DNA of 64,000 nucleotides from an uncultured Sphingobacteriales bacterium. Its GTDB lineage: Bacteria; Bacteroidota; Bacteroidia; Chitinophagales; Chitinophagaceae. The translations under genes and the position numbers were made by a program. Positions 43,227 through 53,222 of this stretch are shown here, in pieces (position 1 is the stretch's first letter; every line of letters begins with the position of its first letter). Under the pieces are notes generated by a model, which saw nothing but the letters and a program-made list of their open reading frames with translations, had not been told where the DNA came from and did no database searches. Location of the stretch: contig CALMQS010000048.1 of assembly GCA_937871285.1 (NCBI GenBank), positions 93,485-157,484 on the forward strand, written 5' to 3'.

Positions 43227-46200
43227 ATGGCAGGTGGTCAGGAAAATATGGTTATCAGTAAAAATAATTCGGGGTTTCCCGGCTACTTAGATTTTGACAA
43301 GCTAAGAGCCGAAGGTATTGATTATCTGGGGAAATTAGGAGGTAAGATATGGACAGATCATAATGTGCACGATCCTGGCATCACCATCCTGGAGGTGCTT
43401 TGCTATGCATTGCTTGATCTGGGGTATCGTACCAACCTCCCTGTGGAAGATCTGCTCACCCGGAACCCTGATGACAGCTCAAAGGATAATAACTTTTTCA
43501 CACCTGCACAAATACTGGCCTGTAATCCGCTTACCATTACCGATTTTAGAAAACTGCTGATAGATATAGAAGGCGTTAAGAATGCCTGGCTGGAAATAGC
43601 CACAGATCAGAAAGATTTTTGCCGTCCACGCTGGCAGGAAGACCCTGCGGGCGGTAACGCCGGCAACCATGAAAGTGATGTGCCGTGTATTGATTTTCTT
43701 AATGGATTATACCACATATATATTGACCTGGAAAATGAAGTTGAAGAGAAAATAAAAAACGACCCGGAAGAAAAGGAGAAATTGGAAGATAAAATTAAAA
43801 ACGCGCTGATGTCGCATCGCAACCTCTGCGAAGATTTTATTGATATTTATTTTTTATGCAAACAGGAAACAGGTGTATGCGCTGATATAGAGCTGGAAGA
43901 TAATGCAGATATTGAAAAAGCATATATTGATATAGTTGAAAAATTGAGAACATTTTTTTCTCCGGCTCCCCGGTTTTATACGCTGCAGCAGTTATTGGAA
44001 AAGCAAAAATCAATAGATGAAATTTTTGCCGGCCGCCCTTACAATATTGCAGAAAGCCATGGCTTTACCGATGCCGGGGAGCTGGAACAATTGAAACTGA
44101 GAAAAGAAATTCATTTGTCGGATGTATACAATGCCTTGTTTGAAGTGGAAGGAATAAAGGGCGTTCGTAATCTTGAGCTGAGATTCTGTAACAACAAAAC
44201 TCCTGTTCCCCCCAATTCGTGGAAATTGAATATCCCCGAAAATCATGTGCCGGAATTTTCTGTCCAGTGTTCAGGGTTTCAGTTTACCAAACATGGGAGG
44301 CCGGTTTTTATTGATTTTAAAAAATTTGAAGGACTTTTCCAGATCAACTTTTCCGGTAATGGAAAAATTCTCAATAAAGCTCCATCGCCTTATCTCGATA
44401 ATGAAATTCCCAAAGGGGTTTACCGCAATGACCTGGCCGATTACTATTCCATCCAGAATGAATTTCCGCGGGTATATGGCATTGCAGAAGGCGGGCTGCC
44501 GGATGGAGCTTCTTCCTTGCGAAAAGCGCAGGCCTACCAGTTGAAGGCTTATCTTTTATTTTTCGACCAGTTACTGGCCAATTATCTTTCGCAATTGCAG
44601 CATATGCGTTCCTTATTCGCATTGTCGGCATCAGATAGCAACGAAGAAAATCATACTTATTTTATCAACCGGCTTTCATCCGTTCCCGACCTGCAGCAAC
44701 TGCTTCGTTTTAATAGTAGTGAAAGCAATGCAAACGCTTTGGGCACAGAAGGCACAATACTTGTGTTGCCTGTAGATAAAATGAAATTACTTGAACTTAA
44801 AGATGATGATAAGCTAAAAACTTTATCTCCCGGCAATTTTGAGCCCTATACTTTTAACACAATGGCTGAGCAGGAAACGGCTATCAGCCAGTTGAAGAAC
44901 GACCTGCTGTTTAACCAATATGAATGTGTGTATGTTACTGCAGCCAACGGTTGTATTTACTATTATATGCTCACCGGCTCTGATGAAATGGCGCTCGTAA
45001 GCAAAAAGTATTTCAGCAACGTGCAGGAGGCTGCTGAAAATGCCGCTTCAGTAAAGTACATTGGAACATTCAGTGAAAACTACCGCTCCTTTGTTACTGC
45101 CACCGGAGGTTTTTCCTTCGATATGGAGCTTAACCTGCTCACATTCGAAAAATACCTGCAACTGATTGTTGAAAGCGGGGAATTATTTTCTCAACGGCGG
45201 CAGCAGTTCCTTGATCACCTGCTTTCGAGGTTCGCCGAACAGTTTACGGATTATGCCCTGCTGTCTTTTGGCTTCTTAACAGATCAGCAATTGACAGGGG
45301 CCGTTATAAAATGGAAAGAAAATTTTTTGACTCATTATGATGATCTGAGCAGCAACAGGGGTAAAGCATACGATTATTTAGAAAATAACTGGAACAACGG
45401 AAATGTTTCCGGGTTCGAAAATAAAGTGAAAGCCATCAGTGGCATTGCTAACCGCAAACGTAGCCTCTGCAATTTTGAAGTAGCTGAATATGAAGAACAG
45501 TTTGAAGTAATATTAAAAATCGCCGGCACTTCCTGGTTCACCATAGATGAAAAATTTGATACGAGGAATGAAGCGTTGATGGCGGCCAAAGCCCTGTTCA
45601 GCGCATTGCCCGGGAAAAGCAATTATCAGCCTGAATTTATTGAACATGATAATGCGTATAGGCTAACCATACATTACGCGCCAAACCGTTCAGCAGTTTT
45701 CCCGTTTCAATATACAGCAAAAGAAGAGGCAATGGCTGTTGCCGGTAACATTACGGAACTGTTTATACCAAAAGATCCGGCTGCCGCAATATTTGAAAGC
45801 ACCTATAAATATGTTCCCCGGTTAAATGATTCAAACGGGAAGCAGGTTCGCAGATCAGTGGCATTCTATCCATCTGAAGAAGAAGCACGGAAAGCCGTAT
45901 TGAAAACAATAACAAAAATTGACGACCGGAAAAAATGGGAATATGGTGAAGATGTTGCCCGCCTGGGCACATTGATTTATGACGAAAAAAACACCGGCGT
46001 CTTATCCTTTATTAATGCAGATGCTTTTAAAATTGACGTTAATAACAGCATCGTTGGAAAACCTGCTCAGTTTACCTATGATCTGTTAGATAAAGAAAAT
46101 AATTTCAAATTTCAATCCGTAAGTGAATTTAATAATGCTACTGAAGCACTCACAGATGCCGCTGCATTGTTGGGCTTATTAACCGGGGAGCAGCACTATG

Positions 46201-49200
46201 AAATTTTCCGGAATGCTGCAACCGGTAAGTTTGCTATCCGGGTAGCAGATCGGGGAACCGTAAGGGCTGTTTGTATAATTGAAAACAATACTGAAGCAGA
46301 AGCGGAGCAGCTCCGGCTACTGATCCTGGACATTGTAAAAAAGAATCGTTATTTTATCGAAATAGAAAAAGAGCCCCATCGCTGGAAATTTAATTACAGC
46401 CTGGGGTATGAAAAAAATAACCGGTATTTATTTTATAGTGTACGTGATTACACAAACCCGGAAGAGGCGCTTTCCGCCGCTACTTTATTTTATAATGCCT
46501 CGTCAACCCTGCGCGTTGATGCAGTGAAGCATGAACTTTTTTTAGTGGCGCACAAAGATGATATAGCAATTAGTTCTGTAAAACTCATTGATGAAGGAGA
46601 ACCTAAAGACATCATAAGGGCTAAAGCTGCTGTAGATAAGCTATTGCTGGAACAGAAAGAAATAAGCCGCCTTACGGAAAGTACCAGCTCTGCCGCGTTC
46701 TCTGATAGTGTGCGTATAGACCCTGTTAGCGAGCAGGGGTTGTTTGTGTACCGGCTGGTAGACAAAGATCGCCCGCTTGCTTTCTATAGCCGTTCTTTTG
46801 CCGATAAAACCAGCGCCGGGCCGGATATAAAGTCATTGGCAAAGTTGTTTAAGTATGGCGCCGCCTGTTTGCAGGTTTGCATGGGTGGCGATATCATTAA
46901 TAAAAGAAAAGATGAAGCCACAAAAATCACATGGTATCACTACCAGCTTAAATGCCTGAATCAATTTTATCCGTCGGGCCCTCTGGCAGGAAAACCGCTG
47001 ATCCTTTTTGAAAGTACGCAAGGCTATCAAAACAGCGATGATGCGGAGAATGCATTTGCCGAAAATTATCTGTTGCTGCTGCACCTGGCATCTGATCCGG
47101 TTAATTATGGAAAATCCATAAGTCTTACAGAAATCCTTATTCATAATGCAAATGCTTATGGCAGTGCCGATAGTATTGTTTTTGTGCCCGCAGCCACAAA
47201 AGATGCGCTGGGCGCTGCGGATAATATACTGATAGCTGCAATGGTAAAAATGGCGCTCACTTATCCCATACGGCTGGTACAATATAAATCAAAGACGTTT
47301 TATGAACTTTTTTCCTGTGAACAAAATCCCGGTGACCAAACCACTGCGGATAACTGTATTAAGAAAAATGAACCGTACGTATATTATTTCACCTTGCTGT
47401 CTCCGGAACAGGGAACTGAAAAATGGCAGAGCGTAAAGTTCTATACTACTGCCGGAGAAGCAAAAAAGGAATTTGATTTTTTTGTGATGCTGTTGTGGTA
47501 CCAGGGCAACTATTACGCAGACTGCGATCATTGTGCGGGTGCCAAAACTGTTTACCGGGTATACCTCAGGGAAGTGCTTGCGGAAAGCGCCGAACGCTTT
47601 ATCTCGGAAGAGCAGGCCTGGGGTAAGGAAGGCGTGCAAAAGCTCATTTGTACAGCACAAACTGAAAATGCTTTTCACACCTACAGGCGAAAAGAAGACT
47701 GCTGTTATTCGTTTTATGTTGCCTGTGGCGCAGGTTTGGTTTATCATCCATGTAAATATGACACGCCTCAAAAAAGAGATAACGCGTTGGTCAAATTGTA
47801 CCAGTCGCTAAAAGAAACCATAAAGAAGAAAGCATGGCAGGCGGAAGAAAATGATAACGCAGTTGTATTGAGAAATGATGATGGAACCGCATTTGCCGCT
47901 GTTGGTATCAGTAACAGGGACAACAATTGTATAAGCGACAGGATAGCGACTTTAACCGAATATGTTGACTCAATCCAAAATTATAAGGAAGAAGAAGGAA
48001 GAATAGTTTTAAGGGACGATCAAAATGAAATCATTGCCGGTTCCCTGCAGAAAGATATAACGCTTACGGCATGGAAAGAAATGTTGCAGTTGTTCGTTTG
48101 CTATTATCCGGTAAAAAAAACGAAGGATGCAAAAGCAGGCGGCGATACTTACAGGTATTGTATAGAAATAAAGCTGCCCGGCTTCAATACCTGTAATGAA
48201 GATATAACAGAAGAAAAGCCCTGTGGTTGCGGCAGTGAACCCGGGGAAGACGAACCACCCTGTTATATAGCATGGAAAGCGGATTGTTGTTACTCTACCT
48301 GCGCAGAAGCGGAACTGGCATTACAAACCATTATGCGGCTGCTGCTGAATTTTAGTTATTACCAGCCTGTATTTGACTGCGGATGCTATTCACATGGTAT
48401 TGCCATTCAGTTTAGCAGGAATGCAATAATAGCAGATGAAAATATTACCTGGTACTGGCAGGAAGCGGCGATCCGCAACTGGCATAGCAGTGAAATAGTA
48501 GCGGTTAACCCCCAGTGTTATACCAATGCTGAAATGGCCTGCGAAGCCGTAGCCCGTGCAAAAGCGCTGATCAACAGTGAAGGCCTGCATGTGGTGGAAC
48601 ATATTTTGCTCCGCCCGCGCTGCAATCCGGAAGATTGCCGCTGTTCACAGTATAATAAGCAATGTGATGATGAAACAGGATGCCGCTTTGTGTGGCCGGT
48701 TCAGGATGAAGACCCGTGCACGCAGGAAAAGGATATTTGTTTTGTTCCCGGCGCCGACCGGTATTCTTTTATTGCTACGGTAGTATTGCCGGCCTGGCCG
48801 GAGCGTTTCCGCAAAAAAGAGAACAGGGCATTGCTTGAAAACATATTATACTGCGAGGCGCCTGCCCATGTGCTGCTGCGCATATTATGGCTGGCGCCAC
48901 ACGATTTTTGCTGCTTTGAAACAAAATTCACAAGCTGGGGTCGCTGGCTGGCACAGAAAAAAAACTGTACAGATGATTTTTCAGTATGTGATTTCCTCAC
49001 TTTTTTATTTGACCGGAATTATGAATGTTTGGATGATTGTATGGTTTGCCTGCCTTGTGAAGAGAATGTGCAACAACCCGATCCCTGTTTTGCTGAAGGG
49101 AATGACGGAGAAGAAGAAAATAAATATTTGTCGCAGATCAATGAGCTCTACTGCTGGTATGATCAGCAGTGTGATCAGTATACGTTTGTTCCCTGTGAAA

Positions 49201-49805
49201 GAACAGAACCCCGCAACCCTGATATACCCGGTACGCCTTTATTAAACATAGTAAGGAGCCATAATGAAGAAATGAATGAAGACTTATCCGAGCCTGTCGG
49301 CATATCCGGAAAATCTTTAGTAGAAAGGAAAATCGAAACGGGTTTGCCAGATAAGGATATGGCAAAACGGAAACGCCAGGTGATAAACGGCCGCCTCGCG
49401 AAATACAGAGAGATGGCAGATAATATATTTGAAAAGTCGGGCAATAATGCCATTGCAGCCAAAGTACAGCGTTTCCTGTCGGACCCGCATCCTACCCGGG
49501 AAAGATTATCAAAGCTGATTGTTGAAGTGCTGCAAAACAAAGCTCCTGAAAAGCCTGTGAAGGCACTCACGAAGAAACAGGTACGTGAACTCCTGCAAAC
49601 CGGTACCTGTTATTTTTTAGACAAGCTTTGTTTTAATGGTAAGGATAAAATTAAGCACCGCGAATTAAAAACGGTTTTTGAAAAGCTGCGAAAAGCAGAA
49701 ACAGATATAAAGGCTTTGTATGCTTACTGGAACTTTGCTGAAATAGCAGTATTCCAGCCGACGCTGAATGAAACCATGTTAAATGACTTGTTTTTCCCAA
49801 TATGA
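43227..49805 (+). CDS. Giant eCIS baseplate protein (Pvc12-like), 2192 residues
   Basis: The N-terminus is the eCIS baseplate signature (YLDFDKLRAEGIDYLGKLGG, WTDHNVHDPGITILEVLCYA LLDLGYR). From about residue 540 to 1760 a module of roughly 100 residues recurs in degenerate form, each with a strand pair and a helix of the type Y-x-S/T-x-x-E-A-x(7)-L (for example FPFQYTAKEEAMAVAGNITE near 824, YLFYSVRDYTNPEEALSAAT near 1066, VKFYTTAGEAKKEFDFFVML near 1403). From about 1640 to 1970 the protein is cysteine-rich (PCGCGSEPGE, CCYSTC, DCRCSQYNKQCDDETGCR, CLDDCMVCLPCEE), then ends in a helical region rich in Lys. As I recall, Pvc12 is about 960 residues. It starts 11 bp after the Pvc11-like gene. 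Function of the repeats and the Cys block unknown. Confidence 0.8.
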   Translation: MAGGQENMVISKNNSGFPGYLDFDKLRAEGIDYLGKLGGKIWTDHNVHDPGITILEVLCYALLDLGYRTNLPVEDLLTRNPDDSSKDNNFFTPAQILACNPLTITDFRKLLIDIEGVKNAWLEIATDQKDFCRPRWQEDPAGGNAGNHESDVPCIDFLNGLYHIYIDLENEVEEKIKNDPEEKEKLEDKIKNALMSHRNLCEDFIDIYFLCKQETGVCADIELEDNADIEKAYIDIVEKLRTFFSPAPRFYTLQQLLEKQKSIDEIFAGRPYNIAESHGFTDAGELEQLKLRKEIHLSDVYNALFEVEGIKGVRNLELRFCNNKTPVPPNSWKLNIPENHVPEFSVQCSGFQFTKHGRPVFIDFKKFEGLFQINFSGNGKILNKAPSPYLDNEIPKGVYRNDLADYYSIQNEFPRVYGIAEGGLPDGASSLRKAQAYQLKAYLLFFDQLLANYLSQLQHMRSLFALSASDSNEENHTYFINRLSSVPDLQQLLRFNSSESNANALGTEGTILVLPVDKMKLLELKDDDKLKTLSPGNFEPYTFNTMAEQETAISQLKNDLLFNQYECVYVTAANGCIYYYMLTGSDEMALVSKKYFSNVQEAAENAASVKYIGTFSENYRSFVTATGGFSFDMELNLLTFEKYLQLIVESGELFSQRRQQFLDHLLSRFAEQFTDYALLSFGFLTDQQLTGAVIKWKENFLTHYDDLSSNRGKAYDYLENNWNNGNVSGFENKVKAISGIANRKRSLCNFEVAEYEEQFEVILKIAGTSWFTIDEKFDTRNEALMAAKALFSALPGKSNYQPEFIEHDNAYRLTIHYAPNRSAVFPFQYTAKEEAMAVAGNITELFIPKDPAAAIFESTYKYVPRLNDSNGKQVRRSVAFYPSEEEARKAVLKTITKIDDRKKWEYGEDVARLGTLIYDEKNTGVLSFINADAFKIDVNNSIVGKPAQFTYDLLDKENNFKFQSVSEFNNATEALTDAAALLGLLTGEQHYEIFRNAATGKFAIRVADRGTVRAVCIIENNTEAEAEQLRLLILDIVKKNRYFIEIEKEPHRWKFNYSLGYEKNNRYLFYSVRDYTNPEEALSAATLFYNASSTLRVDAVKHELFLVAHKDDIAISSVKLIDEGEPKDIIRAKAAVDKLLLEQKEISRLTESTSSAAFSDSVRIDPVSEQGLFVYRLVDKDRPLAFYSRSFADKTSAGPDIKSLAKLFKYGAACLQVCMGGDIINKRKDEATKITWYHYQLKCLNQFYPSGPLAGKPLILFESTQGYQNSDDAENAFAENYLLLLHLASDPVNYGKSISLTEILIHNANAYGSADSIVFVPAATKDALGAADNILIAAMVKMALTYPIRLVQYKSKTFYELFSCEQNPGDQTTADNCIKKNEPYVYYFTLLSPEQGTEKWQSVKFYTTAGEAKKEFDFFVMLLWYQGNYYADCDHCAGAKTVYRVYLREVLAESAERFISEEQAWGKEGVQKLICTAQTENAFHTYRRKEDCCYSFYVACGAGLVYHPCKYDTPQKRDNALVKLYQSLKETIKKKAWQAEENDNAVVLRNDDGTAFAAVGISNRDNNCISDRIATLTEYVDSIQNYKEEEGRIVLRDDQNEIIAGSLQKDITLTAWKEMLQLFVCYYPVKKTKDAKAGGDTYRYCIEIKLPGFNTCNEDITEEKPCGCGSEPGEDEPPCYIAWKADCCYSTCAEAELALQTIMRLLLNFSYYQPVFDCGCYSHGIAIQFSRNAIIADENITWYWQEAAIRNWHSSEIVAVNPQCYTNAEMACEAVARAKALINSEGLHVVEHILLRPRCNPEDCRCSQYNKQCDDETGCRFVWPVQDEDPCTQEKDICFVPGADRYSFIATVVLPAWPERFRKKENRALLENILYCEAPAHVLLRILWLAPHDFCCFETKFTSWGRWLAQKKNCTDDFSVCDFLTFLFDRNYECLDDCMVCLPCEENVQQPDPCFAEGNDGEEENKYLSQINELYCWYDQQCDQYTFVPCERTEPRNPDIPGTPLLNIVRSHNEEMNEDLSEPVGISGKSLVERKIETGLPDKDMAKRKRQVINGRLAKYREMADNIFEKSGNNAIAAKVQRFLSDPHPTRERLSKLIVEVLQNKAPEKPVKALTKKQVRELLQTGTCYFLDKLCFNGKDKIKHRELKTVFEKLRKAETDIKALYAYWNFAEIAVFQPTLNETMLNDLFFPI

Positions 49806-49816
49806 GATAACCTGTT

Positions 49817-51250
49817 ATGCAACACATCATAAAAAAACAGATCATCAACCTGGCGCTTCCCGTAAAAGCTGATGCTTTTGGTATACAGCAAAGCGTGAGC
49901 GAATATTACACGCGGGATGTTGTGCCGTTGATGGAAAATGTTTTTGACGGATTGTCGGCCAAGGGTGAAATCATTCAAATAGATTATCTTGAAATTGACC
50001 TGGGCATTCTTTCTGAAAAAGAAGTGAAACGGGGTAAATGGAACGAAGCTATTCTTTCAAAAATAAGGGAACAATTGTATCAGCAAATTAAAGCTAAACG
50101 GGAAGAGGAAAACACTAAACACACGGGCGTGTCTTTCAACAATTACAGGCAATGGTTATTTTATATGCAAAAGGGGTATCTGCCCTGGAATGTTTTGCAG
50201 GTAAGCGATGCGTGGCATGAAAAAGTTTTGGAAACTTTAGCCGTTGATTTCGGGAGCATATCTGAACTGAGAAGCATCATTAAACATCATCCTTTTGTTG
50301 TAAGAAGGATCGCTTTACAGCACAGCGAAATATTTTTACAGCAACTGGTTGCAGTTTTAACCGCCGGGAATCAACAGGGTTTGCCAAAACTGGTGCAACA
50401 ATTTTCTCTTCTGTTGGTATGGTTAAACAACGGAAATTTAACCGAAGCTAATCAAAAAGCTGCTATACAAAAGATATGGGAACAGTTAATACAGGTTGCT
50501 GCACAAGTTGAAAAAGCATTAACGCCGCTGCAGCTTGTTGAAAAAATTTTAGAAAGAGAACTAACCAGTTCAATTGTTGTTGAAAATATTATTACTACTC
50601 ATGCCGGGGAACTGCGGGCTATTTTACCCATACTTAAAAAAATAATAGCTAATAAAAAAACGCATTTTCCAAAGCAAACTGACGATGCTATCGTTGATCC
50701 TGCAACAGTGGAGACAAAAACAAATCAGGATATTTCTGCCGCAGAGGAAGAAGGCGTTTTTGTACAGCATGCCGGAATGGTACTGATCCACCCATTTATT
50801 TCGGCGCTCTTTAACCGGTTGCAATGGGTGAACCAGGGAGCATTTAAAGACGAACGTTCCCGGCAAAAAGCGCTGTACCTTTTGCATTATGCCGCTACAG
50901 GTAGGGGGGAAGCGGAAGAATATGAATTGGTTGTTCCCAAAATACTATGCAACTGGCCGCTGGCAATGCCTGTGGAAAAAGATATGGAATGGAGTAAAGC
51001 TGAATTAAATGAAGCAGATAGTATGTTGCAGGCCGCTATTGAACAATGGACGGTTTTACAGCATACTTCTCCGGATGGATTACGCGAAGGCTTCCTGCAA
51101 AGGCGGGGAAAGTTTTTTACCAGGAACGATAAGCAATACCTGCAGGTAGAGCGCGGTGCATTAGATGTATTGTTAGACCAACTGCCCTGGAACCTGGGGA
51201 TCATTAAACTGCCCTGGATGAAAGAAATATTGTGGGTGGAATGGAGGTGA
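49817..51250 (+). CDS. Contractile injection system tape-measure protein (CIS_TMP family)
   Basis: The 477-residue protein starts with the CIS_TMP signature (INLALPVKADAFGIQQSVSE YYTRDVVPLMENVFD, IDYLEIDLGIL) and ends with the family's C-terminal block (EGVFVQHAGMVLIHPFISAL FNRLQWVNQGAF, ALYLLHYAATGRGEAEEYEL, LREGFLQRRGKFFTRNDKQY, LDVLLDQLPWNLGIIKLPWM). Members set tube length in eCIS particles. It starts 11 bp after the giant baseplate gene and ends the tightly packed structural part. Confidence 0.93.
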   Translation: MQHIIKKQIINLALPVKADAFGIQQSVSEYYTRDVVPLMENVFDGLSAKGEIIQIDYLEIDLGILSEKEVKRGKWNEAILSKIREQLYQQIKAKREEENTKHTGVSFNNYRQWLFYMQKGYLPWNVLQVSDAWHEKVLETLAVDFGSISELRSIIKHHPFVVRRIALQHSEIFLQQLVAVLTAGNQQGLPKLVQQFSLLLVWLNNGNLTEANQKAAIQKIWEQLIQVAAQVEKALTPLQLVEKILERELTSSIVVENIITTHAGELRAILPILKKIIANKKTHFPKQTDDAIVDPATVETKTNQDISAAEEEGVFVQHAGMVLIHPFISALFNRLQWVNQGAFKDERSRQKALYLLHYAATGRGEAEEYELVVPKILCNWPLAMPVEKDMEWSKAELNEADSMLQAAIEQWTVLQHTSPDGLREGFLQRRGKFFTRNDKQYLQVERGALDVLLDQLPWNLGIIKLPWMKEILWVEWR

Positions 51251-51320
51251 GGAGACAGTAGTGAGTGGGTGAGTGGCGAATAGTGAATGGTGAATAGTGA
51301 ATAGTGAGTGCCTCCACTAA
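51251..51320. repeat. GTGA-type low-complexity tract before the cargo genes
   Basis: The gap between the tape-measure gene and the first cargo gene begins with imperfect GTGAGTGG, GAATAGTGAATGG, GAATAGTGAATAGTGAGTG words. No gene. Similar tracts lie at 19421-19545 and 37429-37588. Confidence 0.55.
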
Positions 51321-51341
51321 ACAGAAAAATGAAATAGGAAT

Positions 51342-53213
51342 ATGAAAACGGTTGAATCGCAAACAGCGTCGGTTGCCTCAGTTGCAAAGGCAAGCCAGCC
51401 CTTCTTTTCAAAGAACGGAACGGATAATTTTTTTAGTAAAGCCGATACGGAACAGCCATCTTTTTTTAGAGCTTCTGCTGGGCATGCTGTAAAAGGAAAT
51501 GGTATTCTGCAAACAAAATTATCCATCGGCCAGCCCAATGATAAATACGAAAGGGAAGCCGATGAAATGGCAGATAAAGTGGTGCAACGATTGGCAAATC
51601 CTTCCGTGCAAACCAAATGTGCCCATTGCGAAGAAGAAGAAAAGAAAAATGCAATACAACGCAAATGTACAGCGTGTGAGAAGGAAGAAGAACTACATGC
51701 TAAAGCTGAATCATCTTCCATACCCGCAGCATCACCGCATATTGAAAGCAGCTTAAATGCCTCCAGAGGAAGTGGTAATCCCTTGCCGGCAAATACAAAG
51801 ACGCAATTTGAAGATTCTTTCGGAGCAGATTTTTCAAATGTAAGATTGCATACGGATAATAAAGCAGCAGAGATGAACAAGGATTTGAATGCACAGGCAT
51901 TCACGCATGGCAGCAATATTTATTTTAACAATGGAAAATATAATCCGGATTCTTCCGGAGGCAAACATTTGCTGGCGCATGAGTTAACGCATGTGGTGCA
52001 GCAGGGGGGTACGGCTCAAAAGAATTTGAGCACTGCCAAAAATGGTGATGGGAAAATCAGTCAAAGTAGAAATGGGTCAATACAGTGCCAAACGAATTTA
52101 ACTGCAACACGGTTTTCCGGAAACAATATTTTAGAAAGCGTATTTGATGGAACAACGGTTGTGAGTACGCAAACCCATAGCAGGGGTACCCATGTGCGAC
52201 TTATACAGGAAGCACTATTGGCTTTAGGTTATACGCTCCCGCTGTTTGGCGCTGATGGCATATTTGGAAACGAAACAAAGGCTGCTGTGAGGCAGTTTCA
52301 GGTAGACAATGGTGCCGTACTCTTAGACGGTATTGTGGGTAGCGAAACAATGCGCAGGCTGAATATGCAGGATAGGGGAGGCACTGTGGCTGTAGCTGGT
52401 CCGTCACCTGCACCTGCTACAGCTGCTGTTTTTGCTGAGGAGCCTGCTGAAGCATTTACCGGTTATGATAATTCTGTTGCGCCCAATTGGTTGGTAGTAC
52501 CGGTAAATGGAAGAAGACATGCACAGGTTACAGTGGCGCCTGCCGGTGCTATACCAACCTATGTAAGTGATACGCCGGCAGTTGCTACAGTGCAGCGGAC
52601 AGATACAGGTGCCGCCGTTACTGGTATTACCCGTGGAACTGCAAATATTACTGCAAGAGAGGGAGCAACAATATTAGGTACATTGCGGGTAACGGTCAAG
52701 AATCAGTTGACCCGGTCAGTTGCATTTCATTATGTATGCGATTCAAGAGCAGCAGCGGCAGGTGGCCCACATTGTTCAAACAGAACACCGGACGCGGATA
52801 CCATGCGCTCTCTGCTTAACCGTGTATGGCATTTACAGGCTAATATTTTATTTACCGGAGGAGCCGCTCAAAACGTTGTTGTTGCCGGAGATTTAGGAGC
52901 CGCAGTTGACTGGACATCAGCCCTGCCAGGCGGAGGAGAATGGGCAACAGTAATAGCAACAGGCGCAGGAGCAAATTATAACGTTTTTAGAGTCTGGAGA
53001 TATATGCAAGACGGAACATGGCCGAATGATGCAGCTAATCTGGGTGTGAATACTTTAATTGGAGACAACCCATGTGCTGATGGTTTGGGACTTGCTCATG
53101 AATGTGGCCACTTCCTCGGACTTGACCATCCAAGTGGATTTATTATGACTCCATGTCAAACTCGGCCAGGCAGGCGCGTAAGCAAAGCAATGGTTGATAT
53201 TGTAAATCCATGA
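51342..53213 (+). CDS. eCIS effector: DUF4157 + peptidoglycan-binding + Big domain + metzincin protease
   Basis: This 623-residue protein has four parts. (1) A 25-residue leader (KTVESQTASVASVAKASQPF FSK). (2) An eCIS-core DUF4157 domain (about 60-225), with EREADEMADKVV near 70, two CxxC pairs (KCAHCEE, KCTACEK) and LLAHELTHVVQQGG near 213. (3) A peptidoglycan-binding domain 1 (about 280-340) and a Big-type sandwich (about 376-455). (4) A metzincin-like C-terminus with HECGHFLGLDH at 586-596 and a Met-turn (FIMTP) at about 602. DUF4157 proteins are typical eCIS cargo. The protein is likely loaded into the tube and released as a protease against a wall-bearing or host target. It starts 91 bp after the tape-measure gene. 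Confidence 0.8.
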   Translation: MKTVESQTASVASVAKASQPFFSKNGTDNFFSKADTEQPSFFRASAGHAVKGNGILQTKLSIGQPNDKYEREADEMADKVVQRLANPSVQTKCAHCEEEEKKNAIQRKCTACEKEEELHAKAESSSIPAASPHIESSLNASRGSGNPLPANTKTQFEDSFGADFSNVRLHTDNKAAEMNKDLNAQAFTHGSNIYFNNGKYNPDSSGGKHLLAHELTHVVQQGGTAQKNLSTAKNGDGKISQSRNGSIQCQTNLTATRFSGNNILESVFDGTTVVSTQTHSRGTHVRLIQEALLALGYTLPLFGADGIFGNETKAAVRQFQVDNGAVLLDGIVGSETMRRLNMQDRGGTVAVAGPSPAPATAAVFAEEPAEAFTGYDNSVAPNWLVVPVNGRRHAQVTVAPAGAIPTYVSDTPAVATVQRTDTGAAVTGITRGTANITAREGATILGTLRVTVKNQLTRSVAFHYVCDSRAAAAGGPHCSNRTPDADTMRSLLNRVWHLQANILFTGGAAQNVVVAGDLGAAVDWTSALPGGGEWATVIATGAGANYNVFRVWRYMQDGTWPNDAANLGVNTLIGDNPCADGLGLAHECGHFLGLDHPSGFIMTPCQTRPGRRVSKAMVDIVNP

Positions 53214-53222
53214 TGCCGTACT

